Assembly (NCBI GenBank): GCA_947632085.1
Contig: CANRNY010000003.1
Span: 1-64,000 of the forward strand
Length of the DNA: 64,000 nt
Source of the DNA: an uncultured Bacilli bacterium
GTDB lineage: Bacteria; Bacillota_I; Bacilli_A; RF39; UBA660
Reading direction: 5' to 3'
The position numbers and the translations under genes were made by a program. The notes beneath the pieces are model-generated. The model made no database searches. It was not told the origin of the DNA and worked only from the letters and a program-made list of their open reading frames with translations. Positions 60,952 through 64,000 of the stretch are shown in pieces (position 1 is the first letter of the stretch; each line of letters opens with the position of its first letter).

Positions 60952-61096
60952 AAAATTCCTCCTATTTATAATTTTATTATAAATTTTATAACTCGTAAAG
61001 CTTAATCGATATCATAGCTGTTAAGTAATAAAATTGCAAGTAATTTCATTCATAGTTTTAGTTTATTATTAATAAAATGAACTATGAGGTGAAATA

Positions 61097-61432
61097 ATGA
61101 TTTATATCTTAGTTATTTTATATGTTGTCGTTTTACTTTTATTATCTTTTTTATTCTGTCATATTATATATGAGAAGAAAATGAAAAATGACTTGTTCTT
61201 TTTTGTAATATCGAATTTTATTCTTTCTTTTTCTTTTTTATTATTCTTCTTTTACTATAAAGATTATTTATTTAGTTTAATTAATATTTTTTTCTTACTT
61301 ATTAATACGATCTTTTTAAGTTTTGAAATAAGAATGACTTATGATAAGTATAAATTATTTTCAATGCCCTATTTAATTTATATCGTATTTATATTTTATC
61401 TTATTTTTGATTTGTTTCTAATGAATCTATAA
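61097..61432 (+). CDS. Small polytopic membrane protein
   Basis: The 111-residue, very hydrophobic protein has three to four membrane segments and few charged residues. The ATG follows GAGGTGAAATA. It is not recognised. Its last 32 bases overlap the end of the convergent rluD gene. Confidence 0.55.
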   Translation: MIYILVILYVVVLLLLSFLFCHIIYEKKMKNDLFFFVISNFILSFSFLLFFFYYKDYLFSLINIFFLLINTIFLSFEIRMTYDKYKLFSMPYLIYIVFIFYLIFDLFLMNL

Positions 61433-62306
61433 AATCTTGAAAGTATTTTGGTAAAGGACATTCGAAATGAAGATGTTCTTTTGTTATAGGATGAATAAAA
61501 TCTATTTTAGATGAATGTAAGAATTGGCCGAATTCGGTAGCAGGTTTGGTATTATATACAGGATCATTATATATTGGATAACCAATATACTGCATATGTA
61601 CTCTAATTTGGTGGGTACGACCAGTTTTTAAGATTAAACTAACTAAGGTATAGCCTTTATATCTTTTTAAAACTTTCATATTAGTAATAGCTTCTTTAGA
61701 ATTAGTAGCAATGACAGCCATTTTCTTGCGGTCTTTTGGATCACGACCGATTGGCGCATCAATAGTAGCTGATTCATGAGGAAATTCACCACATAATAAA
61801 GCAATATATTCACGTTTAATATTATTATGAGCTTTAAAGTAATCAGATAATATAGCATGAGTTTTATTATTTTTAGCAACTAGTAATAAACCTGATGTAT
61901 CTTTATCAATTCGATGAACGATACCTGGTCTTTCTTCTCCATTAAGATTACTAAGATTATCAGTATAATACATTAAACCATTCACTAAAGTATTATCGTA
62001 ATTACCACTACCAGGATGAACTACTAAACCACTAGGTTTATTAATAACCATTAAATCTGCATCTTCATAGACAATATCAAGTTTCATTGGCGTTGGAGTT
62101 ATATCAACGTCAGCGACGAAATTATCGGCAAGTTCAATCTCATCATTACTTCTTACTTTATAAGAAGCTTTTTCGTGTTTTGTATTAACAGTAATACAAT
62201 TACTATCTAACATTTTAGATATTAAAGTACGTGAATAATCAGTTTTACTTACTAGATACTTGTCTAGTCTTTCGTTTTCCTCTTCTTGGCTCACTGTTAT
62301 CTTCAT
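61401..62306 (-). CDS. rluD: Ribosomal large-subunit pseudouridine synthase (RluD family)
   Basis: The 301-residue protein has an N-terminal S4 domain (ENERLDKYLVSKTDYSRTLISKML) and a catalytic domain with VHRIDKDTSGLLLVAK, whose aspartate is the nucleophile, and GRTHQIRVHM. It follows lspA as in Bacillus (ylyB), with a 62-base overlap of reading frames. Confidence 0.93.
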   Translation of the reverse strand: MKITVSQEEENERLDKYLVSKTDYSRTLISKMLDSNCITVNTKHEKASYKVRSNDEIELADNFVADVDITPTPMKLDIVYEDADLMVINKPSGLVVHPGSGNYDNTLVNGLMYYTDNLSNLNGEERPGIVHRIDKDTSGLLLVAKNNKTHAILSDYFKAHNNIKREYIALLCGEFPHESATIDAPIGRDPKDRKKMAVIATNSKEAITNMKVLKRYKGYTLVSLILKTGRTHQIRVHMQYIGYPIYNDPVYNTKPATEFGQFLHSSKIDFIHPITKEHLHFECPLPKYFQDFIDSLETNQK

Positions 62307-62757
62307 TTACATCTTCCCCTTTAAAAACAGCATATATCAATAAAATGACACCTATTACAATCGCAATATCGGCGATGTTAAATACTGGGTAATCATATTT
62401 AAAAATATAAAAATCAAGAAAATCTCTAACATAACCAAAAATAATACGATCAATTAGATTTCCAGCTAAACCACCGATTAAAAAACCAAATGCTAGATTG
62501 TTGCGTTTGTTCTTTTGAAAACAAAATATAAAATGATAGATTAAAACAATAGCAATTAATGTTCCAATAATTATGATACTTTTGAAATTATCAAAAAGTC
62601 CCCAAGCAGCACCATAGTTATGACATAAAGTCAGATAAAAAAAATGAGGAATAACACAAATACTAGTATTTAGTTTTAACCATACAGTTGCCATTATCTT
62701 AGCTATTTGATCTAGTGCTAAAATGATTGTTGCAATTATTAAGATTTTCTTATTCAT
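62245..62757 (-). CDS. lspA: Lipoprotein signal peptidase
   Basis: The 170-residue, four-TM aspartyl protease removes lipoprotein signal peptides. Catalytic motifs: GNLIDRIIFGYVRDFLDF and FNIADIAIVIG, with the two active aspartates in NxxD and FNxAD; NYGAAWGLF is also conserved. The C-terminus has an extra basic tail (RRGKRKTRQVSSK) that overlaps the rluD start. The ATG at 62757 follows GAGGTGG. Confidence 0.95.
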   Translation of the reverse strand: MNKKILIIATIILALDQIAKIMATVWLKLNTSICVIPHFFYLTLCHNYGAAWGLFDNFKSIIIIGTLIAIVLIYHFIFCFQKNKRNNLAFGFLIGGLAGNLIDRIIFGYVRDFLDFYIFKYDYPVFNIADIAIVIGVILLIYAVFKGEDVNEDNSEPRRGKRKTRQVSSK

Positions 62758-62789
62758 TTTGGCCACCTCATATCTCATATTGTATTATA

Positions 62790-63014
62790 TCATAAATTAA
62801 CTAAAATTACATCTTCACCAATTTTAGATATATCGTCAAATGAAACTTTAGTATCTTCTGTGGAAACAATAAATTTACGAAATGTTTTTTTCTCTTCGAT
62901 TATAAGATATATAATACGACCTTGACTATTTATTTCGGCATCAACAATACGCCCTATTTTACGTCCATCTTTAATGCTTATTATATCTTTACTTTGTAAA
63001 TCAGATAAAAACAT
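62790..63014 (-). CDS. ylmC: YlmC/YmxH family PRC-barrel protein
   Basis: The 74-residue protein has a single PRC-barrel-like domain: LQSKDIISIKDGRKIGRIVD then GRIIYLIIEE and DISKIGEDVILV. The family accompanies sporulation genes; in Bacillus ylmC follows sigG, as here. The exact role is unknown. Confidence 0.88.
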   Translation of the reverse strand: MFLSDLQSKDIISIKDGRKIGRIVDAEINSQGRIIYLIIEEKKTFRKFIVSTEDTKVSFDDISKIGEDVILVNL

Positions 63015-63044
63015 ATAACCACCTTATTAATTATATGTTTTATT

Positions 63045-63818
63045 TTATTTCACTAGTCGTTTAATATTTTCTAAGGCCGTTTTTTCGATACGTGATACTT
63101 GAGCTTGGGAGATATTTAATTCTTCGCTTAATTCGGTTTGAGTTTTACCAATGATATAACGGCTATAAATGATTTTACGTTCACGGGATTTTAATTTATT
63201 TAAGGCTTTTCTTAGTAAAAGAAGAGTTTCACGGTCATATTCAGGAGTTGGGGTGGCGATTTGATCTAGTAGATAGATGGTATCACCACCATCATTATAG
63301 ATGGGAGTGTGAATACTTATAGGTTCTTTTAAAGAGGTTAAGGCGTATGAAATAAAGTATTCTTCAATACCAAGTTCTTTAGCTATTTCACTATTAGATG
63401 GTTCTTGGCCATAGGTATTATAGTATTTTTCTTTATAAGCTAAGATTTTATAAGCGATATCTTTAGTACTACGGCTTACTCTAATCGGGGTTTCATCACG
63501 AAAAGCTCTTAAGATTTCACCTTTTATTAGAAAAACAGCATAGGTACTAAAGCAGACATTAAGACTTAAATCAAAGTTATCAATAGCTTTTATTAAACCA
63601 ATACAGCCGATTTGAAACATATCATTTATATTGTTAGCAGTTGTTTTAAAACGTTTTAAAATACTTAAAACTAATTTTAAGTTACCTTCTACTAGTTTAT
63701 CTTTTGCTTCTTTACTACCATTTTTCATTGCAATAAATAGTTCAGTCATTTCTTCGTTACTTAAAGTTTTTAAAGTGCTAGTATTAATACCAGGTATTTC
63801 GACTTTACGATTGTACAT
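63045..63818 (-). CDS. sigG: Sporulation sigma factor SigG (late forespore)
   Basis: The 257-residue protein starts with a SigG-type N-terminus, KVEIPGINTSTLKTLSNEEM (compare KVEICGVDTSKLPVLKNEEM). It continues VEGNLKLVLSILKRF, DMFQIGCIGLIKAIDNFD, TPIRVSRSTKDIAYK, IYNDGGDTIYLLDQI and ISQAQVSRIEKTALENIKR. It directs late forespore transcription. SigF is the close alternative, but the N-terminus and downstream ylmC favour SigG. A strong AAAGGAG site precedes the ATG at 63818. Confidence 0.92.
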   Translation of the reverse strand: MYNRKVEIPGINTSTLKTLSNEEMTELFIAMKNGSKEAKDKLVEGNLKLVLSILKRFKTTANNINDMFQIGCIGLIKAIDNFDLSLNVCFSTYAVFLIKGEILRAFRDETPIRVSRSTKDIAYKILAYKEKYYNTYGQEPSNSEIAKELGIEEYFISYALTSLKEPISIHTPIYNDGGDTIYLLDQIATPTPEYDRETLLLLRKALNKLKSRERKIIYSRYIIGKTQTELSEELNISQAQVSRIEKTALENIKRLVK

Positions 63819-63862
63819 AAAAAAACTCCTTTCACCTTTATATAGGTTAAAAAGGAATTTTT

Positions 63863-64000
63863 TTATTCATATTTATTTTCATAAAATTCTTCAAAGATAT
63901 CAAGAAGATATTCTTTGCGAGCAATTGTATTTTTCCAATCTTCAGGAATCAATTCATCACCATAGAGAATGCCAGATAAACCACCAGTTATAGCACCGAT
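63863..64000 (-). CDS. ADP-ribosylglycohydrolase family protein (C-terminal part)
   Basis: Only the last 45 codons are in the window. They read IGAITGGLSGILYG then DELIPEDWKNTIARKEYL and LDIFEEFYENKYE. The Gly-rich IGAITGGLAGxxYG followed by IPxxW is the C-terminal signature of DraG/ARH-type ADP-ribosylglycohydrolases, which remove ADP-ribose from proteins. The gene continues beyond the right edge; its stop is at 63863-63865. Confidence 0.8.
   Translation of the reverse strand: MGAITGGLSGILYGDELIPEDWKNTIARKEYLLDIFEEFYENKYE

Noticed and set aside
1-64000. A Mycoplasma-type code (UGA = Trp)
   Set aside because: All conserved proteins are full length with the standard code, and tryptophans in conserved motifs are TGG.
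1-64000. tRNA, rRNA or prophage genes
   Set aside because: Scanning by eye found no cloverleaf, rRNA segment, integrase or phage structural gene. A tRNAscan-SE run would settle the tRNA question.

Overview
The window is a very AT-rich chromosomal stretch from a low-GC Gram-positive bacterium (Firmicutes, class Bacilli). It is probably an uncultured gut lineage near the Erysipelotrichales or RF39-type Bacilli; that placement is inferred from gene content and style. Supporting signs are the standard genetic code, strong AAAGGAGG-type ribosome binding sites, a Gram-positive cell-wall gene set, and sporulation genes: a SigG-like sigma factor, YlmC/YmxH, YlbD and YlbE, and a SirA-like protein. Local gene order matches Bacillus in several places: sigG-ylmC-lspA-rluD, tkt-sirA-yneF, mraZ-rsmH-ftsL-pbp and parE-parC. 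Almost every gene lies on the minus strand. Plus-strand exceptions are map, lexA and two small genes.

1-10 kb: a partial gene; a sortase-type surface protein whose promoter carries an 8-G tract in its spacer (candidate phase variation); rsgA behind a leader peptide with alternative hairpins; a tandem pair of HEITH putative metallopeptidases; small enzymes (transglutaminase-like, MBL-fold, HD-domain); two overlapping genes for helical-repeat proteins resembling mTERF; and a flavin reductase-rubredoxin fusion.

10-25 kb: an accessory region with two near-identical response regulator/histidine kinase pairs, three ~910-residue ABC permeases, one intact ATPase and one broken ATPase. Interleaved are four copies of a ~360-bp repeat. 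Each copy encodes a 25-residue hydrophobic peptide on the plus strand and, convergently, a promoter-to-terminator small RNA on the minus strand. The layout (antisense RNA over the 3' end of the peptide mRNA, sequestered ribosome binding site, 11-bp pairing of 5' and 3' ends, covarying hairpin) is that of a type I toxin-antitoxin system. I do not recognise it as a described family.

25-34 kb: a sortase and surface-protein locus, an ABC ATPase-permease fusion, a Trk potassium uptake pair, and map.

34-48 kb: a sigma-70 family protein with an extra C-terminal domain, the division/cell-wall cluster with a three-repeat MraZ site, ddl, a membrane-anchored MurF-like ligase, efp, rpmG, a second class B PBP, rarA and nfo.

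48-64 kb: a pilin-like protein, ylbE/ylbD, topoisomerase IV, yneF/sirA/tkt, a glycosyltransferase, an SOS divergon (lexA and a 45-residue membrane protein sharing LexA boxes), a rhomboid protease, rluD, lspA, ylmC, a SigG-like gene and the end of an ADP-ribosylglycohydrolase. No rRNA, tRNA, CRISPR array, transposase or prophage was seen.
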